DNA from: Catenovulum adriaticum
GTDB lineage: Bacteria; Pseudomonadota; Gammaproteobacteria; Enterobacterales; Alteromonadaceae
Assembly: GCF_026725475.1 (NCBI RefSeq)
Contig: NZ_CP109965.1
Coordinates: forward strand, 1,674,001 to 1,738,000
Direction: 5' to 3'
Length of the DNA stretch: 64,000 nt
In this document: piece after piece, positions 24,224-33,053 of the stretch
Layout: each line of letters opens with the position of its first letter
How positions within the stretch are numbered: the first letter of the stretch is position 1
The notes under the pieces: generated by a model
Told to the model about the DNA's origin: nothing
Seen by the model: only the letters and a program-made list of their open reading frames with translations
Databases searched by the model: none
Translations under genes and position numbers: made by a program

Positions 24224-26536
24224 ATGGATAAAACAACTGACGCACGACAAAAAATTTCCAGCCAACTACTCGGCTCTTTATTAGTGAAATCTAGTCAATT
24301 GCCTATCCAAACTAAATCTGTCGCGGTCAGTATTATTTTAAGATTTGTTTTACCTGTGATCCTAGCAATAAGTTTAATTGCCTATTTAACTTATTGGCTA
24401 ATTAATGCTTCGCTTGCCTCCCAAAATAAACAGCACATGCAACACACAGCTAATCAGACAGCTCATTATTTTGAACGAAATCAACATACAATTGAAGCAA
24501 ATCAAATAATGTTTCGTCAGCATTTTCTTCAACACAATCAAACGGCGAATCAACCAAACAATTCAAGCTCAAGCCGACTATCGAATTTATCTTTAAAGCC
24601 CGGAATAACCAAATTAGATTCACAGTTAATTATTTATTCAAATCGAACGCAACCTCAGCAAAACGTAAACAGTTTACTCAAGCAAACAGCTGAATTTATG
24701 CTAGAGGCAGGGTTTGCTTGGTCAAAATACTCAACCGATTTATATTTATATAGTGAAAACGGCTTTAGCCTACATTACTGGCCAAGCTTAACAGCAACAG
24801 ATAACATGATATTGGCACAACTCATTAATAATAAATTGGCTATTTTATCTCGGTTTGATGCTCAGTTAGAGGATTCAAACAAACCAACTTGGACCGCACC
24901 TTATTTTGATCAAAACAGCCAGCAATGGATAATGAGCTTGTTAACGCCCGTGACCTTAAATCAACAAAATGTAGTTTTGGCGCAAGATATACCTCTAGAC
25001 CAAATTTTACCCAACCAAACAGACCTACAAAATATCCCTGAGCAATATCAATTTATCTTAACCGAAGAAGGTAATATTTTAGGCCACCCCAGTTATGATG
25101 CAATCAATACGAAAAATAACACTGCCCGTTTGCTCAATGTAAATAAATTATCAAATAGCCATTCCATTAAAAAACTCTATTTTGACATACAAGCGGTTTC
25201 ACCCGATAAAAAAACCGCATTTTTTGAAAACGAAACGCAAAACAATTTAATTTATACCACCCAATTACCGCTTAATCATTGGTGGCTGGTGCAAGTGTAT
25301 CCAAAGTCAAATTTACAACTAATGGCGAGACAGGCAGCTGAATTAATTATATGGCTTTGCATCGTTACATTTTTAGCTTTAATAGCTACTTTATTTTGGC
25401 TAATTAGAGATAAAATCACGCGTCCATTTCAGTCATTTTCTGAGCTTGCGACCCACATTAAAAATGGAGATTACCAATTATCGCATTATCCCGAAGTTAA
25501 ACTGCCAACAGAACGCAAAGACGAAATAGGTTTAATTGCTAATATTTTTGTTGATACTTGTTCTAATCTGCAATTCACGCTTGAAAGCTTAGAAGACGAA
25601 ATAACACAACGGACCTTAAATTTAGATCTCGCGTTACAAGAGCAAAAAGCCATTTTTAATAATGCCTACATTGGCATTTTACTCATTAAAAATGGCACAG
25701 TGACCAGTTGCAACAAGCGCTTTGAAGAAATTACCGGGTACAGTATTGCTGAAGTGATGACAGATTCAAAAAAGATAATTTCTTTAGACGACCGCAATTT
25801 GTTAACCGATATCAATTGGGTCAAAAATAAAATAAATGAGCTTGGTAGCTACATGATTGACTGTGAATTTGAGCATAAAAATGGCAATCGTTTTTGGTGC
25901 TCTGTTCAATTTAAAGCTATCGATAATCAACAGCTCGACAAGGGCATTGTGGTAACTATGGTTGATATCACCAAAAGACGAAATGCGGAGCTACTCCTCG
26001 CCAGAGAAGCAAGAATAGATGGCTTAACAGGAATAGGCAATCGACGCGCTTTTGATGAAGCTATTTTACTATCTTGCCGCCGAGCCCAACGTGAAAAAAC
26101 CACTATCACGTTAGCTATTATCGATGTCGATTTATTCAAAAAATATAACGATTTTTATGGACATGTGGCCGGTGATGAAGCCTTGATCAAAGTTGCAAAA
26201 CAAATAGCCAAAACAGCAAGACGGCCCTACGAACTGGCAGCTCGTTATGGCGGCGAAGAATTTGCGCTTATAATTCACGGCCAAACAGAGGTTCAAACCC
26301 AATTTGAACAGGTTATTAAACGTATTGAAAATCTCAATATTGAGCACAAAAAAAGCCCACATCAACAGCTAACTGTGAGTATTGGTGTGGTTACTATTAC
26401 GGGTGATAGCCAAAAAATTTCAACTCAATGGTTGATCGAAAAAGCAGATGCTATGCTATACGAAGCAAAAAAATCGGGGCGAAACACCATAAAATGCCAA
26501 AATTTATCGCTACCACAACCTGAAGAAAAGAAGTAA
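24224..26536 (+). CDS. Membrane-bound PAS-GGDEF diguanylate cyclase
   Basis: 770 residues from the ATG at 24224, which has AAGGAG (24213-24218) upstream; an earlier in-frame TTG is rejected. Layout: membrane helix (about 28-50), a periplasmic sensor region of about 320 residues (Cache-like; asparagine/glutamine-rich), second helix (about 380-400), HAMP linker, PAS domain (about 475-590), and GGDEF domain. The active site RYGGEEFALII is intact, so it should make cyclic di-GMP. The product-inhibition site, normally RxxD, reads RPYE, so feedback may be weak. No EAL domain. Single gene. Confidence 0.9.
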   Translation: MDKTTDARQKISSQLLGSLLVKSSQLPIQTKSVAVSIILRFVLPVILAISLIAYLTYWLINASLASQNKQHMQHTANQTAHYFERNQHTIEANQIMFRQHFLQHNQTANQPNNSSSSRLSNLSLKPGITKLDSQLIIYSNRTQPQQNVNSLLKQTAEFMLEAGFAWSKYSTDLYLYSENGFSLHYWPSLTATDNMILAQLINNKLAILSRFDAQLEDSNKPTWTAPYFDQNSQQWIMSLLTPVTLNQQNVVLAQDIPLDQILPNQTDLQNIPEQYQFILTEEGNILGHPSYDAINTKNNTARLLNVNKLSNSHSIKKLYFDIQAVSPDKKTAFFENETQNNLIYTTQLPLNHWWLVQVYPKSNLQLMARQAAELIIWLCIVTFLALIATLFWLIRDKITRPFQSFSELATHIKNGDYQLSHYPEVKLPTERKDEIGLIANIFVDTCSNLQFTLESLEDEITQRTLNLDLALQEQKAIFNNAYIGILLIKNGTVTSCNKRFEEITGYSIAEVMTDSKKIISLDDRNLLTDINWVKNKINELGSYMIDCEFEHKNGNRFWCSVQFKAIDNQQLDKGIVVTMVDITKRRNAELLLAREARIDGLTGIGNRRAFDEAILLSCRRAQREKTTITLAIIDVDLFKKYNDFYGHVAGDEALIKVAKQIAKTARRPYELAARYGGEEFALIIHGQTEVQTQFEQVIKRIENLNIEHKKSPHQQLTVSIGVVTITGDSQKISTQWLIEKADAMLYEAKKSGRNTIKCQNLSLPQPEEKK

Positions 26537-26566
26537 CAGCAGTAATAAAGCGATCAATAATCCTGA

Positions 26567-27016
26567 TTAATCATGATAATTTGAAGCGGTATTAATCCGA
26601 GTCGATTTTTGAGTTCGATAATACAAAACGACTTTATTATCTCGATTAAACTGAATAACTAAGTAATCAAATTTCGAGGTGTTAATTTGATATTCGAGCA
26701 AATAAAAATAGCGTTTTTGATTATCAATATAGTCTGGCGTGCCTAGCATTTTATCAATTGCCAGTCGGCCCTGACCTTTTGTTAAATGATTCTGAACTAA
26801 GTCTAAATACATCATTCGACGAGCATTAGTAGCGGAATAGTCTTGAGATGACTTAGCCCAAACAAAAGGGTTAAAGTCTACAGCTTGGTTACGATCAGAT
26901 GTTACCTTAGGCGTAAAAAATTCAAACCAGATATAAAAAATAACTAAAGCAATGCCGCCTATTCCCCACGTTAACAGGCGGATTACTTTATAAGTATTAA
27001 AGGTTTTTTTAGTCAT
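26567..27016 (-). CDS. Small membrane-anchored protein of unknown function
   Basis: 149 residues. N-terminal membrane helix (LLTWGIGGIALVIFYIWFEFF, about 14-34) and a soluble part of about 110 residues, probably periplasmic. The stretch LTKGQGRLAIDKMLGTPDYI followed by a YFYLLEY strand has the shape of the SmpA/BamE-type small domain, but this is only a resemblance. Convergent with the cyclase gene and 39 bases downstream of the M48 peptidase gene on the same strand, so perhaps co-transcribed with it. Function unknown. Confidence 0.6.
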   Translation of the reverse strand: MTKKTFNTYKVIRLLTWGIGGIALVIFYIWFEFFTPKVTSDRNQAVDFNPFVWAKSSQDYSATNARRMMYLDLVQNHLTKGQGRLAIDKMLGTPDYIDNQKRYFYLLEYQINTSKFDYLVIQFNRDNKVVLYYRTQKSTRINTASNYHD

Positions 27017-27055
27017 TACTTATTCGTTCAATAATAAATACCCAAACCACAAAAA

Positions 27056-27838
27056 CTATCGGCTACAGTTAGGGCGCGAGAATTGAGCTTTAACCCCTTG
27101 GCTGCGATAACTTTCAATGTGTTTGGCAAGATTATTAATGCGCGTATCTGGCGCTGGGTGAGTAGACATAAATTCCATTGGACGCTCACCACCTAATTTG
27201 TTCATATTTTCCCACAATGCCATTGACTCTTCGGCTTTAAATCCGGCTTCAATTAAATACTTTAGGCCAATTACATCCGCTTCAGATTCATGGGTACGGC
27301 TATAAGGTAATAATACGCCAAATTGTGCACCTAAACCCAACCCTGTCATAATGGCTTGTTGATATTCACTACCTTGAGATAATAAGGATGCACCTTGCAT
27401 AACAGCATTAGCAGCAGTACTTTGTGATACACGTTCACTACCATGATTAGCAATAACATGCCCTACTTCATGACCAATAATAGCGGCCAATTGGTCGGCG
27501 TTTTCTGCAACGCCGAGAATGCCTGTATAAACGCCAATTTTTCGCCCTGGTAATGCAAATGCATTAACTTGCTCACTATCGAATACAACTATCTCCCAGC
27601 CATCTTGCCAATCAGCCGGTAATGTTTTTAAGATAGGTCGAGCCACACACTGCACGTATTGGTTTAGATTTTTATTCGTTGAAACTTTTTGCTCTTCTTT
27701 CATCGCCTCAAAACTTTCTAATCCCATTTGAGCCATGGTATCTGAATCAACCAAGATAAACTGGCTTCGTCCAGTGGGTGATTTAGCACAAGCAACAACA
27801 AAGAGAAAGGTTAGTACAAACACGAGTAATTTTTTCAT
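27056..27838 (-). CDS. M48 family metallopeptidase, lipoprotein
   Basis: 260 residues from the ATG at 27838 (AGGAT upstream; a TTG 10 codons earlier is rejected). Signal peptide KKLLVFVLTFLFVVAC with a lipobox cysteine near residue 17, so an outer-membrane-facing lipoprotein. Zinc-binding HEVGH (IIGHEVGHVIANHG) near residue 134, third ligand in ESEADVIGLKYL. Resembles LoiP/YggG-type periplasmic proteases that degrade misfolded membrane proteins. It lies downstream of dnaKJ but is separated from them by a terminator. Confidence 0.88.
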   Translation of the reverse strand: MKKLLVFVLTFLFVVACAKSPTGRSQFILVDSDTMAQMGLESFEAMKEEQKVSTNKNLNQYVQCVARPILKTLPADWQDGWEIVVFDSEQVNAFALPGRKIGVYTGILGVAENADQLAAIIGHEVGHVIANHGSERVSQSTAANAVMQGASLLSQGSEYQQAIMTGLGLGAQFGVLLPYSRTHESEADVIGLKYLIEAGFKAEESMALWENMNKLGGERPMEFMSTHPAPDTRINNLAKHIESYRSQGVKAQFSRPNCSR

Positions 27839-27880
27839 TTTAACATCCTGATAATTGTAAGTACTCAATGATTTATATAA

Positions 27881-27906
27881 AAAAAGCTACCCTAAGGTAG
27901 CTTTTT
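27881..27906 (-). terminator. Terminator after dnaJ
   Basis: Perfect 11-bp stem AAAAAGCTACC (27881-27891) / GGTAGCTTTTT (27896-27906), loop CTAA; on the minus strand a T-run continues into TTTATATAAA. Confidence 0.87.
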
Positions 27907-27941
27907 AAGTGTAGCGTTTTTAAGCGTTAATATATAGCAGA

Positions 27942-29075
27942 TTAGTTGCGTAAGTCGTCAAAAAAACGTTTTACCCCATCAAAAAAACCTGTTTCTTTTG
28001 GTCTATGACGAGCGCTTTTACCTTCCATTTCGGTTTCAAGCTGTTGCAAAATAGCTTTTTGCGAATCAGTTAAACTAACAGGTGTTTCGACTACAACCTT
28101 ACAAATTAAATCACCAATTGCACCACTACGTACAGATTTAACCCCTTTTGAGCGCATTCTAAACATGCGTCCCGTTTGCGTTTCTTCTGGTATTTTTAGC
28201 TTAACTTTGCCATCTAGAGTGGGTACTTGAATTTCCCCGCCCAATGCAGCTGTGGTAAAGCCGATAGGCACTTCGCAATACAAGTTGTTGCCATCGCGGT
28301 CAAATATATTGTGTTGGCGAACATTCACCTGAACATACAAATCACCCGCTGGGGCACCATGAGCACCGGCCTCACCTTCGCCTGATAATCTTACTCTGTC
28401 GCCAGTATCAACACCCGCTGGAATCTTAACTGATAAGGTTTTATTTTTTTGAACCCGACCCTGGCCTGAACAGTGCTTACAAGGGTCTGAAATAATTTGC
28501 CCTTGCCCATGACAAGTTGGACAAGTTTGTTGAACGGCAAAAAAACCTTGGCGCATTTGAACTTGGCCAATACCACCACAAGTTGAACAAGTCGTTGGTT
28601 TTGAACCCGGTTTAGCACCTGTACCATCACAAGGCTCACAGGCGACTGCGGTTGGTATTTGAATTTCAACGTCTTTGCCACGCACCGCATCTTCAAGCGA
28701 CATATCTAAGTTATAACGTAAGTCTGAACCACGCTGAGCACGTGATTGACGACGACCTCCGCCACCTCCAAATATATCACCGAATACATCACCAAAAATA
28801 TCAGAAAAATCTTGTGGCCCAGCACCACCACCGCCACCTGAGGCTTGAGGATCAACACCGGCATGACCATACTGGTCATATCGCGCACGCATATTAGGAT
28901 CGCTTAAAATTTCATAAGCATCCTGAACTTCTCTAAATTTTTCTTCCATTGATTTATCACCCTTGGCTCGATCTGGGTGATATTTCATTGCTAAGCGCTT
29001 GTAAGCTTTTTTAATTTCTTTCTCACCAGCGCTTTTCTCTACGCCGAGTACTTCGTAATAATCGCGTTTGGACAT
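27942..29075 (-). CDS. dnaJ: Chaperone protein DnaJ
   Basis: 377 residues, standard for DnaJ. J domain with HPD (KYHPDRAKGD) near residue 33, a Gly/Phe-rich linker (SGGGGGAGPQDF...GGGGGRR), four CxxCxGxG zinc-binding repeats (CEPCDGTG, CSTCGGIG, CPTCHGQG, CKHCSGQG), then the client-binding C-terminal domains. Stimulates DnaK ATPase and delivers substrates. Downstream of dnaK by 141 bases with two hairpins between. Confidence 0.97.
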   Translation of the reverse strand: MSKRDYYEVLGVEKSAGEKEIKKAYKRLAMKYHPDRAKGDKSMEEKFREVQDAYEILSDPNMRARYDQYGHAGVDPQASGGGGGAGPQDFSDIFGDVFGDIFGGGGGRRQSRAQRGSDLRYNLDMSLEDAVRGKDVEIQIPTAVACEPCDGTGAKPGSKPTTCSTCGGIGQVQMRQGFFAVQQTCPTCHGQGQIISDPCKHCSGQGRVQKNKTLSVKIPAGVDTGDRVRLSGEGEAGAHGAPAGDLYVQVNVRQHNIFDRDGNNLYCEVPIGFTTAALGGEIQVPTLDGKVKLKIPEETQTGRMFRMRSKGVKSVRSGAIGDLICKVVVETPVSLTDSQKAILQQLETEMEGKSARHRPKETGFFDGVKRFFDDLRN

Positions 29076-29124
29076 ATATCTTGCTCAGTTATTTTGCTCA
29101 AATTTAGGTTACTGCAAAACGGTC

Positions 29125-29188
29125 AAACGGGCGCAAGCACCCGTTTAGATAAAACTTAGACCGCTTGCCAGCAACACGACTGGCAAGC
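29125..29188 (-). promoter_or_regulatory. Two hairpins between dnaK and dnaJ
   Basis: AAACGGG/CCCGTTT (29125-29131 / 29140-29146) and GCTTGCCAG/CTGGCAAGC (29163-29171 / 29180-29188). Neither has a convincing T-run. They may attenuate or stabilise, so that less DnaJ is made than DnaK (inference). Confidence 0.5.
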
Positions 29189-29216
29189 TTTAAGGCTAAT
29201 TGCCTAATTTTGTCTA

Positions 29217-31145
29217 TTATTTTTTATCGTCGTTCACTTCTTCAAACTCAGCGTCAACAACGTCATCTGCATTATCTGCTGATGCATTTTGCTCTGCACC
29301 TGCATTTGCACTACCACCTTCGGCTTGTGCTTTAGCTTGTGCAATTTCTACTAATTTAGCTGAAGCTTCAATTAACGCTTGAGATTTTGCTTCAATTGCT
29401 TCTTTATCAGAGCCTTTAAGTGCTTCTTCTAAATCGGCAATAGCAGCTTCAATCGCTTCTTTATCGTTTGCTGCTAACTCAGCACCCGCTTCTTCCACTT
29501 GCTTTTTAGTTGCATGAACTAAACCATCAGCTTGGTTGCGTGCTTGAACTAACTCTTCAAATTTCTTATCCGATTCAGCATTAGCTTCAGCGTCACGTAC
29601 CATTTGCTCTACTTCATCATCGCTTAAGCCTGAAGAAGCTTTAATGGTAATTTTTTGTTCTGTCCCTGTATCTTTATCTTTTGCAGATACGTGTAAGATA
29701 CCATCCGCATCAATATCAAATGTTACTTCAATTTGCGGCACACCACGTGGGGCTGGGCGAATACCTTCAAGGTTGAATTGACCTAAAGATTTATTTGCAC
29801 TAGCTTGCTTGCGCTCACCTTGAATAACATGAACCGTAACCGCTGATTGATTATCATCAGCTGTTGAGAACGTTTGCGATTTTTTCGTTGGAATCGTTGT
29901 ATTTTTATCGATTACAGGTGTCATTACACCACCCATAGTTTCAATACCAAGTGATAATGGTGTAACGTCTAATAATAATACGTCTGTTACATCACCTGAT
30001 AATACACCGCCTTGAACCGCTGCACCTACTGCAACCGCTTCATCTGGGTTAACATCTTTACGAGGTTCTTTACCAAAGAATTCAGTTACAGTTTTTTGTA
30101 CTAGTGGCATACGTGTTTGGCCACCAACCAAGATAACATCTTGGATATCGCTTACTGATAAGTCTGCATCTTTTAAAGCCGTTTTTAATGGCTCTAACGT
30201 TGCCTTAACCATATCTTCAACTAACGACTCTAATTTAGAACGAGTCACTTTAATGTTTAAATGCTTAGGACCTGAAGCGTCAGCAGTGATATAAGGCAAG
30301 TTAACTTCTGTTTGCTGTGCTGATGACAATTCAATTTTAGCTTTTTCGGCTGATTCTTTTAAACGTTGCATCGCTAATGGATCTTTACGTAAATCAAAGC
30401 CTTGGTCAGATTTAAACTGATCAACTAAATAAGTGATTAAACGATTATCAAAATCTTCACCACCTAAGTGAGTGTCACCATTGGTTGCTAGTACTTCAAA
30501 GGTATGCTCGCCTTCAACTTCATCAATTTCAATAATTGAAATATCAAATGTACCACCACCTAAATCGTATACAGCAATGACATTGTCGCCAGACTTTTTG
30601 TCCATGCCATAGGCTAATGCAGCAGCTGTTGGTTCGTTAATAATACGTTTAACTTCTAAGCCAGCAATTCGGCCTGCATCTTTAGTGGCTTGTCGCTGAG
30701 CATCGTTGAAGTATGCCGGAACCGTAATAACAGCACCTGTAACTGTTTCACCTAAATAATCTTCCGCTGTTTTTTTCATTTTTTTCAAAACTTCAGCAGA
30801 GATTTGTGGTGGCGCCATTTTTTCGCCTTTAACTTCAACCCAAGCATCACCGTTGTCAGCTTGTGTAATAGAAAATGGCATAATATCAACGTCACGCTGA
30901 ACTTCTTTATCTGTAAAGCGACGACCAATTAAACGCTTGATGGCAAATAAAGTGTTTTTTGGATTAGTAATTGCCTGGCGTTTTGCTGGTGAACCGACTA
31001 ACGTTTCGCCGTCTTCTGTATACGCGATAATGGAAGGGGTTGTGCGATCACCTTCAGCGTTCTCAATAACTTTTGCGCTGTCGCCGTCTAAAACAGCAAC
31101 ACATGAATTGGTAGTACCTAAGTCAATACCGATGATTTTACCCAT
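29217..31145 (-). CDS. dnaK: Chaperone protein DnaK (Hsp70)
   Basis: 642 residues. Nucleotide-binding domain begins GIDLGTTNSCVAV with the phosphate loops DLGGGTFDISI and VGGQTRMPLV; the substrate domain follows with LLDVTPLSLGIETMGG. The helical lid ends with an alanine/glutamine-rich tail and EFEEVNDDKK. The main Hsp70 of the cell, working with DnaJ and GrpE. A sigma-32 promoter is present upstream (31217-31245). First gene of a dnaK-dnaJ operon. Confidence 0.98.
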   Translation of the reverse strand: MGKIIGIDLGTTNSCVAVLDGDSAKVIENAEGDRTTPSIIAYTEDGETLVGSPAKRQAITNPKNTLFAIKRLIGRRFTDKEVQRDVDIMPFSITQADNGDAWVEVKGEKMAPPQISAEVLKKMKKTAEDYLGETVTGAVITVPAYFNDAQRQATKDAGRIAGLEVKRIINEPTAAALAYGMDKKSGDNVIAVYDLGGGTFDISIIEIDEVEGEHTFEVLATNGDTHLGGEDFDNRLITYLVDQFKSDQGFDLRKDPLAMQRLKESAEKAKIELSSAQQTEVNLPYITADASGPKHLNIKVTRSKLESLVEDMVKATLEPLKTALKDADLSVSDIQDVILVGGQTRMPLVQKTVTEFFGKEPRKDVNPDEAVAVGAAVQGGVLSGDVTDVLLLDVTPLSLGIETMGGVMTPVIDKNTTIPTKKSQTFSTADDNQSAVTVHVIQGERKQASANKSLGQFNLEGIRPAPRGVPQIEVTFDIDADGILHVSAKDKDTGTEQKITIKASSGLSDDEVEQMVRDAEANAESDKKFEELVQARNQADGLVHATKKQVEEAGAELAANDKEAIEAAIADLEEALKGSDKEAIEAKSQALIEASAKLVEIAQAKAQAEGGSANAGAEQNASADNADDVVDAEFEEVNDDKK

Positions 31146-31454
31146 CTGGAAAATCTCCGAACTAATAATTTAACAACAAACACTCAAATTAATATTGAGT
31201 ATGAAACTTGAACTTTTAATGGGGTTATTCTATTGGAATTTCAACCCTGCATTAAAAAAATTAACTGATTAAGCGCTTTGCATAATAAGCGTTGATTCCT
31301 ATGTATGATTAGTTTCCGGCTTTTCAATAGTAAAACGAAAAAAAGTCTAAAATAATTACTGATGCATGACGATCGCGGCTATATATATTGCGAAATCAAA
31401 TTCAAACTCATACACTTGCGACATGACTAAAATGCTTTAGATAATTTTAAATTT
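31146..31454. other. Divergent dnaK / xthA promoter region
   Basis: 309 bases. It contains the sigma-32 promoter of dnaK and, in its transcribed leader, a dyad ACTCAA/TTGAGT near 31182-31200. The xthA promoter should be in 31330-31440, but no clear -35/-10 pair stands out. Confidence 0.65.
31217..31245 (-). promoter_or_regulatory. dnaK: Sigma-32 heat-shock promoter of dnaK
   Basis: On the minus strand: GTTGAAA (31245-31239), 14-base spacer, CCCCATTA (31224-31217). This is close to the E. coli RpoH consensus CTTGAAA - N13-15 - CCCCAT. It lies about 70-100 bases upstream of the dnaK start. Confidence 0.85.
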
Positions 31455-32264
31455 ATGAAAATTGTATCTTTTAATATAAATGGCTTACGTGCCCGCCTTC
31501 ATCAATTAGAAGCATTAATTGAGAAACACAGCCCCGACGTTATTGGTTTACAAGAAATTAAAGTTCATGATGATGCGTTTCCATTAGCGGCAATCGAAGA
31601 GATGGGTTATCACGTTGAGTTTCATGGCCAAAAAGCCCATTACGGCGTGGCGCTAATGTCAAAAAAAGCGCCTACCTTTATCCAAAAAGGCTTTAAAACA
31701 GATGGCGATGATGCACAGCGCCGAATGATAATAGCAACCTATGAAGATGAAAATGGTGCCCCTGTTACTGTATTCAATGGCTATTTCCCACAAGGTGAAA
31801 ATCGCGATCACCCAATTAAATTTCCGGCAAAAAACAAGTTTTATAAAGATTTAAATAATGAGTTAAATCAACACTATAAACCCGATCAAGCCATTGCTAT
31901 TATTGGCGACGTTAATATTTCACATACTGATTTAGATATTGGAATAGGCGATCATAACGCCAAGCGTTGGTTACGAACCGGAAAATGTTCATTTTTGCCT
32001 GAAGAGCGCGAATGGTTAAACACATTACTAGCTTGGGGATTTGTTGATACGTTTAGACAATTACACCCAACAGAAGATAAAAAATATAGCTGGTTTGATT
32101 ATCGCTCAAAAGGCTTTGACGACAACCGAGGGCTTCGTATAGATTTAATCATAGCAACGCAGCCATTAGCACAGCGAACTATAGAAAGTGATGTAGACTA
32201 TGAACTACGTGGGATAGAGAAACCATCAGATCACGCGCCAATCTGGACTACGTTTAAAGCCTAA
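31455..32264 (+). CDS. xthA: Exodeoxyribonuclease III
   Basis: 269 residues. Opens KIVSFNINGLRARLHQLEAL; catalytic residues are in GLQEIKV (metal-binding Glu near 34), IGDVNISHTDLDIG (near 151), LRIDLIIA and the C-terminal KPSDHAPIW (catalytic Asp-His). It is the AP endonuclease and 3' repair exonuclease of base-excision repair. The 3' end and stop codon lie in a hairpin. Divergent from dnaK. Confidence 0.95.
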   Translation: MKIVSFNINGLRARLHQLEALIEKHSPDVIGLQEIKVHDDAFPLAAIEEMGYHVEFHGQKAHYGVALMSKKAPTFIQKGFKTDGDDAQRRMIIATYEDENGAPVTVFNGYFPQGENRDHPIKFPAKNKFYKDLNNELNQHYKPDQAIAIIGDVNISHTDLDIGIGDHNAKRWLRTGKCSFLPEEREWLNTLLAWGFVDTFRQLHPTEDKKYSWFDYRSKGFDDNRGLRIDLIIATQPLAQRTIESDVDYELRGIEKPSDHAPIWTTFKA

Positions 32265-32279
32265 GGTTAGGCTTTAAAC
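32252..32279 (+). terminator. Hairpin overlapping the xthA stop codon
   Basis: Perfect 13-bp stem GTTTAAAGCCTAA (32252-32264) / TTAGGCTTTAAAC (32267-32279), 2-base loop. It contains the xthA TAA. There is no T-tract, so its role may be to end transcription weakly or protect the RNA 3' end. Confidence 0.45.
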
Positions 32280-32306
32280 TTACAATGCTAATTAATAGGT
32301 AATCTT

Positions 32307-32945
32307 GTGTTGTTTTTATTTAGTTTTATCGCTTTTGCACTCATTATTTATCTTTCTTTTGATAAAGCTACGCTTGCTTTATTGCTAAAACAACGGCAAA
32401 AACAACACTTGTTTTTTGGCTATACAGCCCTGCTATTTTTTTTATGGTCAATTCAAGCATCTGTTTATCCAGGCTTAAATGTTCACTTTTTATGGTTAAC
32501 CGCTTGTACCCTATATTTAGGCCCTAGACTGGCTTTGTTTTCGGGTTTGTTTGCTCTAATCGGCAATTTTATATACTTATCAGAAGACTGGCTATGGTTT
32601 GCAATCCATTTTATTAGTGGCGTATTTGTACCTGTCATGGTGAGCTATCTAATATATGTACTGAGCTATCATAAGCTACCCCGCCACTTTTTTGTTTACA
32701 TTTTTGTTTGTAGTTTTTTTGCTGGTGCAGCCGCAATTGGCTGTAAAATGTTGATCTTATCTGGCTTTTACGCTATTTCCGGTTTGTACGAATGGCAAGT
32801 TATATTTGATAACTATCTAATTTTATTAGTTTTATTGGCTTTTCCTGAAGCTATGTTAAATGGCATGTCAATGTCGATCGGCATTATTTATTTACCGAAC
32901 TGGGTACGTACTTTTTACGACGAAGAATATTTAGATAAAAAATAA
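32307..32945 (+). CDS. Predicted membrane protein, ECF-permease-like (COG3235)
   Basis: 212 residues, about six to seven membrane helices and almost no soluble part. The segment FLWSIQASVYPGLNVHFLWLTACTLYLGPRLALFSG resembles CbiM-like energy-coupling-factor permeases of group COG3235, which are uncharacterised. The start is GTG at 32307 with an AGGTAA site. No ATPase gene is nearby, so a complete ABC transporter is not shown. Substrate unknown. Confidence 0.65.
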   Translation: MLFLFSFIAFALIIYLSFDKATLALLLKQRQKQHLFFGYTALLFFLWSIQASVYPGLNVHFLWLTACTLYLGPRLALFSGLFALIGNFIYLSEDWLWFAIHFISGVFVPVMVSYLIYVLSYHKLPRHFFVYIFVCSFFAGAAAIGCKMLILSGFYAISGLYEWQVIFDNYLILLVLLAFPEAMLNGMSMSIGIIYLPNWVRTFYDEEYLDKK

Positions 32946-33053
32946 GCCTAGCAAAAGGCAGTCTCAGCATTGATAGCCGGTATTTAACTGCTACAATGCG
33001 CCAAATAAAAAATACCTTTAATTTAACCATTAACGTTACGGAATTTTGCTGCA

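Noticed and set aside
28391..28897. Several 60-100 codon frames inside dnaJ, dnaK, ccoI and the large lipoprotein genes on either strand
   Set aside because: They lie wholly within strongly conserved coding genes and are frame shadows with no ribosome-binding sites.
32252..32279. xthA-end hairpin as a definite Rho-independent terminator
   Set aside because: The 13-bp stem is perfect but no T-run follows, so only a tentative terminator call is made.
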